Shown here piece after piece: positions 46,551 to 55,829 of a stretch of DNA of 64,000 nucleotides; the stretch's first letter is position 1; every line of letters starts with the position of its first letter. Under the pieces are notes generated by a model that did not search any database, had not been told where the DNA came from, and saw only the letters and a list, made by a program, of their open reading frames with translations. Source of the DNA: an uncultured Veillonellaceae bacterium (GTDB taxonomy: Bacteria > Bacillota > Negativicutes > Veillonellales > Veillonellaceae); the NCBI GenBank assembly GCA_945867815.1, contig CAMBIX010000001.1, positions 186,001 through 250,000 of the forward strand. Direction: 5' to 3'. The position numbers and the translations under genes are program-made.

Positions 46551-47765
46551 ATGAGTAGTGAAAATGTGTATTCTGTTAGTCGTTTAGCTGCCTTAGTTAA
46601 ACGCACCTTAGAAAAAGACTATCTTTTAAAAAATATTTATGTAGCAGGTACGATTACTAATTTAAAACGTCATTCGGCTGGGCATTATTATTTTTCTTTA
46701 AAAGATGAGAATGCGTCTATTGATATTGCCTTATGGAAGAGTACGGCTATAAGGCGGGGCCTAGTAGGTAAATTAGAAAATGGTCTTTTTGTTATTATCC
46801 GTGCGGCTGTTAATTTTTATGAAAAATCAGGTCGCTTATCCTTTATTTGTAATGATATGGAGCTAGGGAACAAGAGTGACCAGCAAATCGCTTTTGAACT
46901 TTTAAAAAAGCAGTTAACAGAGCAAGGCTATTTTGACCAAGCGCATAAACAGGCTTTACCAATTATGCCTACTTGCATAGGTATTGTTACATCCTCTTCA
47001 GGAGCTGTTTTACATGATATTCTACATGTGGCTAAACAACGGAATCCCTTAGTTACTTTTAAATTGTTTGCTGTGCCTGTACAAGGGCAAGAGGCTAGCG
47101 GTTTAATTGCTAAGGGAATTGCCATGGCAGACGCTGATCCAGAGGTAGAACTCATAATTGTTGGCCGTGGTGGTGGATCCATGGATGACTTGTGGTGTTT
47201 TAATGATCAACGGGTTGTCAAGGCTCTTTATGGGGCTAAAACGCCGAGTATTTCTGCCGTTGGGCATGAAACGGATTATACCTTATGCGATTTTGCGGCC
47301 GATGTAAGAGGGGCTACTCCTAGTCACGCTGCTGAATTAGCTGTATATCCTTTATATCAATTAGAGCAGTCCCTACAGGATAAAAGTAAGTATTTAACGA
47401 ATTATATGCTAGATACCTTACGACTCAAACGACAAGAATTGGATGCTCTTTTTAATCGTCGCTTAGGACTTCCTGTCTTAACTTTTCTCCATCAAGAAAA
47501 GCAGGCTATACAAGCTAATAGGTATCGTCTTAGAGAAGGTACCATGAGGCAATTAGAAAATAAGAAAAAGCAGTTAGCCGTTTTATCTAGTCAACTAGAG
47601 GCTCTCAATCCTTTACGGATTATGATGAAAGGTTATGCTCGGCTTAGTAAGGATGAGATAGTTCTTACTTCAATTAAAGAGGTAAAAACGGGTGATTGTT
47701 TAAGAGTAGAATTACAGGATGGGCAAATAGAAACAGAGGTAAAGGAAGTGTTAGTTCGTGGCTAG
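46551..47765 (+). CDS. xseA: Exodeoxyribonuclease VII large subunit
   Basis: XseA with XseB degrades single-stranded DNA. It has 404 residues: an N-terminal OB domain (VAGTITNLKRHSAGHYYFSLKD is its core), the conserved GVVTSSSGAVLHDI-like stretch (IGIVTSSSGAVLHD), VGRGGGSMDDLWCFND and SAVGHETDYTL. A coiled-coil region follows. ATG 46551 is set by AGGGGAGGTGA upstream. It overlaps xseB by 8 bp. Confidence 0.95.
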   Translation: MSSENVYSVSRLAALVKRTLEKDYLLKNIYVAGTITNLKRHSAGHYYFSLKDENASIDIALWKSTAIRRGLVGKLENGLFVIIRAAVNFYEKSGRLSFICNDMELGNKSDQQIAFELLKKQLTEQGYFDQAHKQALPIMPTCIGIVTSSSGAVLHDILHVAKQRNPLVTFKLFAVPVQGQEASGLIAKGIAMADADPEVELIIVGRGGGSMDDLWCFNDQRVVKALYGAKTPSISAVGHETDYTLCDFAADVRGATPSHAAELAVYPLYQLEQSLQDKSKYLTNYMLDTLRLKRQELDALFNRRLGLPVLTFLHQEKQAIQANRYRLREGTMRQLENKKKQLAVLSSQLEALNPLRIMMKGYARLSKDEIVLTSIKEVKTGDCLRVELQDGQIETEVKEVLVRG

Positions 47766-47964
47766 TTCATTAAAGTCCTACGAAAAAAAATATAAGGAAT
47801 TAGAGACCATTGTTCAAAATCTTGACGCTGATCAAATGACAGTGAGTCAATTATTGACACAATATAAAAAAGGCTTAACATTAGTAAAAGATTGTTCGAC
47901 TATACTCACATCAGTAGAAGCCGAAGTAAAACAATTGATTGAGGAAGTACAAGTTACGGAATAA
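47758..47964 (+). CDS. xseB: Exodeoxyribonuclease VII small subunit
   Basis: This 68-residue helical protein (SYEKKYKELETIVQNLDADQ, then LLTQYKKGLTLVKDC) is a typical XseB partner that coats the XseA stalk. It starts at GTG inside the end of xseA and precedes ispA by 9 bp. Confidence 0.92.
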   Translation: MASSLKSYEKKYKELETIVQNLDADQMTVSQLLTQYKKGLTLVKDCSTILTSVEAEVKQLIEEVQVTE

Positions 47965-47973
47965 GAGGTTAGG

Positions 47974-48855
47974 ATGCTGACAGATACCTTACAAACCTAT
48001 AAAAAAGTAGTTGATGATCAATTAACTAAGCTTTTAAAGACACCTAATAAAGAGTATGCCTGTCTATATAAGGCTATGGAATATAGCCTTTTAGCAGGTG
48101 GTAAACGTATTCGGCCTATTTTAACTATGTTAACCTTGGATTCTTTGCATGTAGGCTGGCATCCCTATTTAGATCTTATTTGTAGTTTGGAAGTCATTCA
48201 TACCTATTCGTTAATTCATGATGATTTACCGGCCATGGATAATGATGATTATCGTCGGGGACGTTTGACTAATCATAAGGTCTATGGCGATGGCATGGCT
48301 ACGCTAGCTGGTGATGGTTTGTTGACCTATGCTTTTGAATGTATTACTGATAATAGGGCGGCTAAGAATGAGCAAAAACTATCCTGTATAGAGATCTTAG
48401 CTAAGGCAGCTGGCCCAGCTGGTATGGTTGGAGGACAGGCTTATGATTTGCATTCAGAAGGACAAACCTTATCGTTAAAAGAGTTACAAGTATTGCATGC
48501 AGGTAAAACGGGAGCCTTATTTTTAGCAGCTATACATATGGGGACTATATTAGGCAAGGCATCTAGCGAAATAAAAGATGCGTATATTTCCTATGCTAAG
48601 GCTTTGGGACTGCTCTTTCAGATTACAGATGATATGTTAGATGTAACGGGTACTATGGAAGAATTAGGTAAAATGCCAGGCTCTGATGAAAAGGAGCATA
48701 AGGCTACGTATACATCTATTTTTGGATTAGAGGGCGCTAAGGCCTATGCTTGTGAGACGGCAGAAAAGGCTAAACAAAGCCTTGATGGATTAGAAGCTGT
48801 AGATACGAGTCAATTAGTTGCTTTAATTGAGTATTTGTTACATAGAAGTGCTTAG
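47974..48855 (+). CDS. ispA: Polyprenyl synthetase, probable farnesyl diphosphate synthase
   Basis: The enzyme condenses isopentenyl diphosphate with allylic diphosphates, usually to C15. It has 293 residues. The first aspartate-rich motif is HDDLPAMDNDDYRRG and the second is FQITDDMLDVTG; GGKRIRP is also present. A two-residue insert in the first motif (DDLPAMD) is typical of bacterial FPP synthases. xseA-xseB-ispA is a conserved order. Confidence 0.93.
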   Translation: MLTDTLQTYKKVVDDQLTKLLKTPNKEYACLYKAMEYSLLAGGKRIRPILTMLTLDSLHVGWHPYLDLICSLEVIHTYSLIHDDLPAMDNDDYRRGRLTNHKVYGDGMATLAGDGLLTYAFECITDNRAAKNEQKLSCIEILAKAAGPAGMVGGQAYDLHSEGQTLSLKELQVLHAGKTGALFLAAIHMGTILGKASSEIKDAYISYAKALGLLFQITDDMLDVTGTMEELGKMPGSDEKEHKATYTSIFGLEGAKAYACETAEKAKQSLDGLEAVDTSQLVALIEYLLHRSA

Positions 48856-48893
48856 TCATGTTTTTAAAGATAGATTAATATAATCAAAGTGCG

Positions 48894-49192
48894 GAAGCAC
48901 CTAATGGTCTTTTAGGACTCCATACTTTGTAAGTCGCCTAAAAGAGACATTAGGTGCTTCGTGACATAGTGCTAAGAATTTAGATAAATATATTATGGGC
49001 TACGAAGTGTCTAATGGTCTTTTAGGACTCCATACTTCGTAAGTCGCCTAAAAGAGACATTAGTTGCTTCGTGACATAGTGCCAAGAATTTAGATAAATA
49101 TATTATAGGCTACGAAGTGTCTGATGGTCTTTAGGACTCTCCATACTTCGTAAGTCACCTAAAAGAGATATTAGTTGCTTCGTGACATAGTG
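48894..49192. repeat. Three tandem 110-bp repeat units, each a long hairpin
   Basis: Hairpins lie at 48894-48960, 49004-49070 and 49114-49181, exactly 110 bp apart. Each has an outer arm (GAAGCACCTAATG in unit 1), an inner arm CTTTTAGG / CCTAAAAG, and a conserved tip in which GACT pairs with AGTC and TAC with GTA. Between them is a shared linker (GTGACATAGTG...AATTTAGATAAATATATTAT). Unit 1 has near-perfect arms; units 2 and 3 carry drifted outer arms. No T-run follows. The whole 392-bp gap between ispA and tlyA is made of this array plus AT-rich flanks. Confidence 0.95.
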
Positions 49193-49247
49193 ACTAGATG
49201 ATAATTTTAGTAAGTATTATATTTTTATATGGAAATAGAGTAAAGGT

Positions 49248-50051
49248 ATGAGTAATAAAGAGCGCCTTGATGTATTATTAGTGAATCGAGGTTTATTTGA
49301 AAGCCGAGAAAAGGCAAAGGCTGCTATTATGGCTGGTCAGATATATAATGAGCATGCCTGCCTTGATAAGGCGGGCGTAAAGATTCCTGTGGATACGCAT
49401 TTAATTGTCAAGGGAAATACCTTGCCTTATGTTAGTCGTGGGGGCCTGAAATTAGAAAAGGCTATCGAGTTATATCCAATTGATTTACAAGGTGCCACGA
49501 TGATTGATATTGGTGCTTCAACAGGTGGATTTACAGATTGCGCATTGCAAAATGGGGCTGACCACGTGTATGCTATTGATGTAGGATATAATCAATTAGC
49601 ATGGAAGTTGCGACAAGATACGCGCGTTATTAATATGGAAAAACAAAATATTCGGGCAGTGACTCCGGAGCAGATTGGTGAGCTAGTTGATTTTATTTCT
49701 ATTGATGTGGCTTTTATATCTCTTGATAAGGTACTGCCAGTCGCGGTTACCTTATTAAAAGATAGGGGCCAACTAGTGGCTTTAATCAAGCCTCAGTTTG
49801 AGGCTGGCCGTGAAAAGGTAGGCAAGGGTGGCATTGTACGAGATAGACGAGTCCATGAAGAAGTTTTACATCGTATTTTACAGGTGGCTCTTGACTGTGG
49901 CCTATATGTACACGGACTTACTTATTCGCCCATAAAAGGAACGGAAGGAAATATTGAGTTTCTAGGTTATTTTACAAAACAGGAAGCTGGCAGCTTATCT
50001 GTTACTGATGAATTAATTACAAGTGTAGTCGATAAGGCTCATACACTATAA
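49248..50051 (+). CDS. tlyA: TlyA-family rRNA 2'-O-methyltransferase
   Basis: TlyA methylates ribose in 16S and/or 23S rRNA. The protein has 267 residues: an N-terminal S4 domain (ERLDVLLVNRGLFESREKAK at its start) and an FtsJ-like methyltransferase with IDIGASTGGFTDCALQNGA and the catalytic-type KPQFEAGREKVGKGG. The tlyA-nadK-argR-recN order is widespread in Firmicutes. Confidence 0.92.
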   Translation: MSNKERLDVLLVNRGLFESREKAKAAIMAGQIYNEHACLDKAGVKIPVDTHLIVKGNTLPYVSRGGLKLEKAIELYPIDLQGATMIDIGASTGGFTDCALQNGADHVYAIDVGYNQLAWKLRQDTRVINMEKQNIRAVTPEQIGELVDFISIDVAFISLDKVLPVAVTLLKDRGQLVALIKPQFEAGREKVGKGGIVRDRRVHEEVLHRILQVALDCGLYVHGLTYSPIKGTEGNIEFLGYFTKQEAGSLSVTDELITSVVDKAHTL

Positions 50052-50062
50052 TAGGTGGTATT

Positions 50063-50944
50063 ATGCGTGTTGGATTTTTTCCTAATTGGAGTAAGAAGAC
50101 AATTGTTCCTGTTATAAAGGAAATGATGGCAAGTTGTCGAAAACGAAATATAGAGGTATTGATTGCTGATTCTGAGGAGGCTCGTTTTTACAATGAAGAA
50201 TTGGGCCTGCCTCAAGATATGTTTATAAGTATTCCTCAAATATTTGCTGATATTGATATTGCCTTCAGCTTAGGTGGCGATGGCACTTTTATAGAACTTG
50301 CCCGTAAGATTGTTTCTTATAATATTCCTATTTGTGGTATTAATTTAGGGGAATTAGGATTTTTAAATCAAATTGAATTAGATGAAATTGATCAACGCTT
50401 AAAGATGATTATTAATGGGCAATGCCGAGTAGAAGAGCGTATTTATTTACAAGCTTTTATCCGCACGCCAAAGGGTAATCAGCCCTTAGTCCCTATTATT
50501 AATGAAGTTGTTATTACACGAGAAGAACCAGCTAAGATGGCCCGCATCAATTTAGCTATTAATGAAGGGCATACCCAAATGTACCCAGCGGATGGTTTAA
50601 TTATTTCAACATCAACTGGCTCAACTGGTTATAATTTATCAGCAGGTGGTCCTATTTTGGCACCAGATAATCGGTCTATTATTGTGACACCGATTGCACC
50701 ACATTTATTGCAAGGTGTATCACTCGTATTAAAAGAGAGTGCTCGTATTGATATTTCTATGCCTAAACGGCAAACACATTTACATATTTGTGTAGATGGT
50801 ACTTTTGATTATGATTTTACTAATGAAGATAGCTTGCATATTGAGGTTGGTTCCGCTCATTGTAAGCAGATTCGTTTTCCAGATAAAAAGTTTTTTGCCT
50901 CTTTATTTAAGAAATTAGGGGCTAGACGAGATGAAATATTATGA
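50063..50944 (+). CDS. nadK: NAD kinase
   Basis: NadK phosphorylates NAD to NADP. It has 293 residues, with SLGGDGTFIELAR (the GGDG motif), GINLGELGFL, DGLIISTSTGSTGYNLSAGGP and TPIAPHLL. It starts 11 bp after tlyA and overlaps the next gene by 4 bp. Confidence 0.95.
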   Translation: MRVGFFPNWSKKTIVPVIKEMMASCRKRNIEVLIADSEEARFYNEELGLPQDMFISIPQIFADIDIAFSLGGDGTFIELARKIVSYNIPICGINLGELGFLNQIELDEIDQRLKMIINGQCRVEERIYLQAFIRTPKGNQPLVPIINEVVITREEPAKMARINLAINEGHTQMYPADGLIISTSTGSTGYNLSAGGPILAPDNRSIIVTPIAPHLLQGVSLVLKESARIDISMPKRQTHLHICVDGTFDYDFTNEDSLHIEVGSAHCKQIRFPDKKFFASLFKKLGARRDEIL

Positions 50945-51498
50945 TTAATCTTAATCATGCAGTCGCCTTTCAACATGTGTTATGGGATCAGCAATTAAAA
51001 GAGGCACAGACGATTGTAGATATGACATGTGGCAAGGGGCTAGATTTAACTTATATAGCTCAAAAGGCACTTAAGAAAGCGTCTATCTTTGCTGTAGATA
51101 TACAGACAGAAGCTATTTCCTTAGCTAAAAAGCGGGTAAACGGTTTACATGATGTTCACTTTATTCAGGCCTCTCATAGTGAGGTTTTACCTAAATATAT
51201 TACAGCACCTATCGATTTAGCCATTTTTAATTTAGGTTATTTGCCGACAGGTAATCATGCCATTCATACGCAGGGGGCGACAACAATAGAGGCTGTTAAG
51301 GCTTTATTAAAACAATTAGCGCCTAAAGGATTGATTACCTTGGTCGCTTACCCTGGTACAGAAGCGGGGGCCCAAGAGGAAGTAGAACTAGCCTCTTTTT
51401 TAAGGACCCTTGATCAAAAACAATATGATGTGTCCTATTGGTCACCGATTAATCAAATACATAATCCACCCACCTTATATATTGTGAAAGGAAGGTAA
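50941..51498 (+). CDS. mnmM: tRNA methyltransferase MnmM (YtqB family)
   Basis: This 185-residue class I SAM methyltransferase belongs to the YtqB family, shown in Gram-positives to methylate nm5s2U34 to mnm5s2U34. Motif I is IVDMTCGKGLDLTYIA, and the family motif FNLGYLPTGNHAIHTQGATTIEA lies in the middle (cited in part: FNLGYLPTGNH). INQIHNPPTLYIVKG ends the protein. It acts on the same base that MnmA thiolates. It overlaps nadK by 4 bp. Confidence 0.85.
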   Translation: MINLNHAVAFQHVLWDQQLKEAQTIVDMTCGKGLDLTYIAQKALKKASIFAVDIQTEAISLAKKRVNGLHDVHFIQASHSEVLPKYITAPIDLAIFNLGYLPTGNHAIHTQGATTIEAVKALLKQLAPKGLITLVAYPGTEAGAQEEVELASFLRTLDQKQYDVSYWSPINQIHNPPTLYIVKGR

Positions 51499-51502
51499 AT
51501 CT

Positions 51503-51958
51503 ATGAAGCGTTACCGCTATAATAAAATAAAGGATATTGTACAAAGCCGCTCCATTGAGACCCAAGAAGAGTTAGCGGCTGCCTTACAAGAAGAAGGCAT
51601 TGATGTTACGCAAGCTACAGTATCTCGCGATATTAAGGAATTGATGCTTATTAAGATTCCTACTGGCGATGGGCACTACCGTTACGCCTTATCACCGAAT
51701 GAAAATGTTCTTTTGTCACAGGCACGGATTACACGCTTATTTCAGGATTCTATTATTAAGGTAGATTATGCGATGAATCAAATTGTACTACACACCTTGC
51801 CAGGATCTGCTCAATCCATTGCCTATGCTGTTGACCATGCCAATTGGAATGAAGTCATTGGCACTTTAGGTGGCGATGATACCATCTTAATTATTTGTCA
51901 TTCAGCGGAAAATGTACAATCTGTATTAAAACGCATTTCCGATATGATGAAAGGGTAA
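51503..51958 (+). CDS. argR: Arginine repressor ArgR/AhrC
   Basis: ArgR controls arginine synthesis and catabolism. It has 151 residues: an N-terminal winged helix (IDVTQATVSRDIKELMLIK) and a C-terminal arginine-binding domain (HTLPGSAQSIAYAVDH, GTLGGDDTILIICHS). No arginine genes lie nearby. It is followed 3 bp later by recN. Confidence 0.95.
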   Translation: MKRYRYNKIKDIVQSRSIETQEELAAALQEEGIDVTQATVSRDIKELMLIKIPTGDGHYRYALSPNENVLLSQARITRLFQDSIIKVDYAMNQIVLHTLPGSAQSIAYAVDHANWNEVIGTLGGDDTILIICHSAENVQSVLKRISDMMKG

Positions 51959-51961
51959 CTT

Positions 51962-53644
51962 ATGCTGACGCAATTAGGTATTCGTGATTTTGCCATTATT
52001 GATACGATGCAAATCTCTTTTGAAGAAGGAATTACTATTTTTACTGGTGAAACGGGGGCTGGTAAGTCTATTCTAATGGATGCCTTTAGTATCCTCCTAG
52101 GCGAACGGGCTAGTGTTGAATTTATCCGCACAGGAAAGGAACGCTTTATCGTAGAAGGTGTTTTTTCTATTGAAGATAATCAAGCCTTGCAAGAGCTATT
52201 AGAAAATAAAAATATTCCTGTAGAGGAAGGACAACTTATCTTATCTCGGTCTTTTAATCGGAAGGGTAAATCTAATATTTTAGCCAATGATCAAACAATT
52301 CCTTTGAAGGCCTTACGCCAGATTGGTTCCTATTTAGCGGATATTCATGGTCAGTACAATAATCAAGAATTATTAGATGTGGATAAACATCATTTATTTT
52401 TAGATACCTATCAGCCAGATATTAAAGAAGCCTATGAAGGTTATGTGGCCGCCTATAAAAAGTATAGGCAGGCTAAGCAACAAGTAGATCATTCTGTGGA
52501 AGAGGCGGCCCAAAGGGCTAGAGAACTAGATATGCTTCGCTTTCAAATTGATGAAATTGAAGAAGCCGGCTTAAGGCCTGGTGAAGATGAAACCTTAGCT
52601 CTTGAATTAAAGAAAATGGATAATTATGAACGGCTTTATTCTGTTTTGTCGCAATGTTATACTGCTTGCTATGAAGGACGATACCCTTTAATTGAATCCT
52701 TAAATGATGTAAAGGCAGAGCTTTTTGACTTAGTAGCCTTAGAACCAGGCTTGAAAGACCTATCTGATTTATTATCGTCAGCTTATTTTCAATTAGAAGA
52801 AGCCGCACAAGGTATTGATCGTTATCGTGATGGCTTATCCTATGACGAAGAACGTTATAATTATTGTAAGGAACGAGATTCTCTTTTATATGAATTAAAG
52901 AAAAAATATGGCGAAACGATTCCGGATATATTAGCGTATGAAGATAAGGCACAAGCGCGCTTAGATGTGCTAGAAAAAGAAGTAAATGAAGAAGGTCAAT
53001 TAGCTGACAATTTAGCTAAGGCTGAAAAAGAAGCCAAACAGGCCTTAGAAGAGTTAAGTCGTCTGCGTCAACTTTATAGCAAAATTATCGTAGAAGCTTT
53101 ACAAAAAGAATTGGCCTTACTCGGGATGACACAGGCTCGGATTTCTTTTTCTATCAGGCCTAGTGATACTTATACAGAATTAGGAGCTGAACATATAGAA
53201 ATCCTCTTTTCAGCGAATGCCGGTGAAGAACTTCATCCTTTACAAAAAGTGGCTTCTGGTGGTGAAATTTCACGAATGGCCTTGGCCTTTAAGTCTGTAT
53301 TTGCAGGACAAAGTCTTAAGACGCTTGTATTTGATGAAATTGATGTAGGTATTAGTGGGGATGTGGCTTTAAAAGTTGCTTCCCAAATATTGCGAATTAG
53401 TCGGCATAATCAAGTCTTCTGTATTACTCATTTGCCGCAAACGGCAAGTATTGCCGACCATCACTATCATTTAGAAAAGAAAACGTTAGATGGTCGAACG
53501 GTATCAAAGTTGAGAACTTTATCCCGTAAAGAACATACAGAACAAATTGCGCGTATGATGTCTGGTGCATCTTTTTCTGGTGCAGCCTTAAAGGCTGCTG
53601 AAGAAATGATTTGTCATTTTCAAGCGTATAAAGAGAAATTATAA
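51962..53644 (+). CDS. recN: DNA repair protein RecN
   Basis: RecN is an SMC-like ATPase for double-strand break repair. It has 560 residues. Walker A is FTGETGAGKSIL and Walker B LVFDEIDVGISG, with KVASGGEISRMALA as the signature and a long central coiled coil (about 160-370). The C-terminal ITHLPQTASIADHHY is conserved. No LexA box was seen upstream, as the gene is internal to an operon. Confidence 0.96.
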   Translation: MLTQLGIRDFAIIDTMQISFEEGITIFTGETGAGKSILMDAFSILLGERASVEFIRTGKERFIVEGVFSIEDNQALQELLENKNIPVEEGQLILSRSFNRKGKSNILANDQTIPLKALRQIGSYLADIHGQYNNQELLDVDKHHLFLDTYQPDIKEAYEGYVAAYKKYRQAKQQVDHSVEEAAQRARELDMLRFQIDEIEEAGLRPGEDETLALELKKMDNYERLYSVLSQCYTACYEGRYPLIESLNDVKAELFDLVALEPGLKDLSDLLSSAYFQLEEAAQGIDRYRDGLSYDEERYNYCKERDSLLYELKKKYGETIPDILAYEDKAQARLDVLEKEVNEEGQLADNLAKAEKEAKQALEELSRLRQLYSKIIVEALQKELALLGMTQARISFSIRPSDTYTELGAEHIEILFSANAGEELHPLQKVASGGEISRMALAFKSVFAGQSLKTLVFDEIDVGISGDVALKVASQILRISRHNQVFCITHLPQTASIADHHYHLEKKTLDGRTVSKLRTLSRKEHTEQIARMMSGASFSGAALKAAEEMICHFQAYKEKL

Positions 53645-53673
53645 TTGACGTTAGGTTCATAATTCGCTATACT
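53645..53673 (+). promoter_or_regulatory. Promoter of the dapB-asd-dapA operon
   Basis: TTGACG (53645-53650), a 17-bp spacer and TATACT (53668-53673) start right after the recN stop and about 17 bp before the riboswitch. Confidence 0.85.
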
Positions 53674-53689
53674 AATTGTGATAATACAT

Positions 53690-53854
53690 TGAGATAGAGG
53701 CGCGAAATTCATGAGTCATGTATCTAAGTGGGCACACGATGAGGATACATAAAAGGGTATTTCGCCGAAGGATGGGATAGGGCGGCTATACATCCTGGTT
53801 GCGTATTTAATAGGTACGTAACTGTCATCATAAGTATGATGGAGTGCTAACTCA
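53690..53854 (+). promoter_or_regulatory. Lysine riboswitch (L-box aptamer)
   Basis: The hallmark lysine-aptamer segments are in order: AGAGGCGCGA (53695-53704), TTTCGCCGAAGG, a GCGTATTTAATAGG stretch, ACTGTCATC and TGATGGAGTGCTA. P1 is TGAGATAG (53690-53697) with CTAACTCA (53847-53854). Bases 53847-53851 (CTAAC) can instead pair with GTTAG (53887-53891) in the downstream terminator, giving the switch. High lysine should therefore stop transcription of the dap genes. Confidence 0.95.
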
Positions 53855-53877
53855 TTGTTCTTTGTGCATCTACGCAA

Positions 53878-53912
53878 AGACCGGTGGTTAGATTAACCAC
53901 TGGTCTTTTTTT
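53878..53912 (+). terminator. Regulated terminator of the lysine riboswitch
   Basis: GACCGGTGGTTA (53879-53890) pairs with TAACCACTGGTC (53894-53905) with one wobble; seven T follow (53906-53912). It ends 16 bp before the dapB start codon. Confidence 0.93.
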
Positions 53913-53928
53913 ATAGGAGGGATATGTA

Positions 53929-54726
53929 GTGATTACAGTTATGGTGTCTGGTGCGTCTGGTAAAATGGGACGTGAATCAGTGAAGGCTATACACGCTGAT
54001 AAAGATTTAAGTATAATTGGTGGCATTGATCCTAAACAAGCAGGTAAGGATGTAGGTCTTGTTGCTGGTATTGAAGAATTACATAAATCTGTGTATGCAT
54101 CGATTGAAGAAGCCCTAGCTAAAGAAAAGCCTCAAGTTATTGTTGATTTTACTTCACCTGCTGTTATTTTTGAAAATGCGAAAAAAGTTTTATCGGCTGG
54201 TGTCCATATGGTTATTGGTACGACAGGATTAACAGCTGATCAACGGTCTGAATTAGATTGCATTGGTCGGGCAAATAAGGCTCATTGCTTAGTGGCTCCT
54301 AACTTTTCCTTAGGGGCTGTTATGATGATGAAGGTGGCCTCTTCCTTGGCACCGTATTTTCCAGATGTAGAAATTATTGAATTACATCATAACCACAAAT
54401 ATGACGCCCCCTCAGGTACTTCTGTATTAACGGCTAAGTTAATTAATGAAGCAAGAGAAGCGGCTGGCGTAAAACCATCAGAAGATTTAACCAAGGAAAG
54501 CTTGACTGGTGCTCGTGGTGCAAAGGTAGATGATATTACCATTCATAGTGTTCGCTTGCCTGGTTATGTAGCGCATCAGGAAGTTTTATTTGGTGGTCAT
54601 GATGAAACATTAACGATTCGTCATGATTCTTTAAGCCGCTTGTCTTTTATGCCAGGTGTTGTCTTAGCTTGTAAAAAGATTTCTTCTGTTGAAGGGTTAA
54701 CTTACGGCTTGGAACATTATTTATAA
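53929..54726 (+). CDS. dapB: 4-Hydroxy-tetrahydrodipicolinate reductase DapB
   Basis: DapB reduces HTPA to tetrahydrodipicolinate in lysine and diaminopimelate synthesis. It has 265 residues: the nucleotide motif VSGASGKMGRE (6-16), the catalytic ELHHNHKYDAPSGT and a C-terminal dimer region. It starts at GTG 53929, with TAGGAGGG 9 nt upstream, and directly follows the lysine riboswitch terminator. Confidence 0.96.
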   Translation: MITVMVSGASGKMGRESVKAIHADKDLSIIGGIDPKQAGKDVGLVAGIEELHKSVYASIEEALAKEKPQVIVDFTSPAVIFENAKKVLSAGVHMVIGTTGLTADQRSELDCIGRANKAHCLVAPNFSLGAVMMMKVASSLAPYFPDVEIIELHHNHKYDAPSGTSVLTAKLINEAREAAGVKPSEDLTKESLTGARGAKVDDITIHSVRLPGYVAHQEVLFGGHDETLTIRHDSLSRLSFMPGVVLACKKISSVEGLTYGLEHYL

Positions 54727-54775
54727 GAGAATAATTTATTAAGTCTATTTTATGAGAGAAAGAGAGAGTAGTATT

Positions 54776-55822
54776 ATGCAAAGAAAACCTAATCTAGCCA
54801 TTCTTGGAGCTACAGGAGCCGTAGGTGCCGAATTTATTAAATTATTAGAAGAACGTCAATTTCCTTTTGCAAATTTAAAATTATTGGCCTCAGCTCGGTC
54901 TGCCGGTAAAAAATTATCTGTATGTGGTAAAGAATATATTGTAGAAGAAGCTAAACCAGAATCTTTTGATGGTATTGATATTGCTTTGTTTGCTGGCGGA
55001 TCTATTTCTAAAGTGCTGGCTCCCGAAGCAGCTAAACGAGGTGCCATTGTTATTGATAATTCCAGTGCCTTTCGTATGGATCCAGAAGTCCCTTTAGTGG
55101 TACCAGAAGTTAATCCAGAAGACATTGAAAAACATAAGGGGATTATTGCCAATCCAAACTGCTCAACCATTATTATGGTTCTAGGTTTAAAACCCTTATA
55201 TGATTTATCACCTATTAAACGCATTGTAGTTAGTACTTACCAGGCTGTTTCAGGAGCTGGTAAAGAAGGAATTGAGGAATTAAGTAAAGAAGTAAAACAA
55301 TATATGAATGGAGAAGACATGGAGGCAGAAATTTTACCGACGACGTCTTGTCCTAAGCATTATCCGATTGCTTTTAACTTGATTCCACAAATTGATATTT
55401 TCTTGGATAATGATTATACAAAAGAAGAAATGAAGATGGTTAATGAAACCCATAAGATTCTTCATGATGACTCCATAGAAATTGTACCTACCACAGTTCG
55501 CGTGCCCGTATATCGGTCTCATGCGGAATCCGTACTAGTAGAAACAGAGGAAGCGGTTTCCGTTGTTGATTTTAAAAGGGCTTGTCAGGCTTTCCCAGGA
55601 TTAATTGTTAGAGACAATCCAAAGGAACAGGAATACCCTATGCCTTTATATACATCTAATCAAACGGATTGCGAAATTGGCCGTATCCGTAAGGATTTAT
55701 ATAATGATAAAAATATGAACTTCTGGATTGTTGGTGATCAGATTCGTAAGGGCGCTGCATTAAATGCCTTACAAATTGCAGAAGTACTCGTTGAAAAAGA
55801 TATGTTTTTAATTAGGAGATGA
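54776..55822 (+). CDS. asd: Aspartate-semialdehyde dehydrogenase
   Basis: Asd makes aspartate semialdehyde, shared by lysine, threonine and methionine pathways. It has 348 residues: LGATGAVGAEF at the N-terminus, the catalytic cysteine in ANPNCSTI, and the substrate arginine-histidine region VPTTVRVPVYRSHAESV. ATG 54776 is preferred (AGAGAGAG upstream); ATG 54752 would add eight charged residues. Being under lysine control it ties hom-thrB supply to lysine levels. Confidence 0.95.
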   Translation: MQRKPNLAILGATGAVGAEFIKLLEERQFPFANLKLLASARSAGKKLSVCGKEYIVEEAKPESFDGIDIALFAGGSISKVLAPEAAKRGAIVIDNSSAFRMDPEVPLVVPEVNPEDIEKHKGIIANPNCSTIIMVLGLKPLYDLSPIKRIVVSTYQAVSGAGKEGIEELSKEVKQYMNGEDMEAEILPTTSCPKHYPIAFNLIPQIDIFLDNDYTKEEMKMVNETHKILHDDSIEIVPTTVRVPVYRSHAESVLVETEEAVSVVDFKRACQAFPGLIVRDNPKEQEYPMPLYTSNQTDCEIGRIRKDLYNDKNMNFWIVGDQIRKGAALNALQIAEVLVEKDMFLIRR

Positions 55823-55829
55823 GGAGTTT

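Noticed and set aside
48894-49192. CRISPR array
   Set aside because: Only three units of 110 bp with near-identical linkers and internal palindromes; there are no unique spacers and no cas genes.
48894-49192. MITE or insertion-sequence remnant
   Set aside because: No target-site duplication or transposase fragment was found; exact 110-bp tandem spacing is unlike independent insertions.
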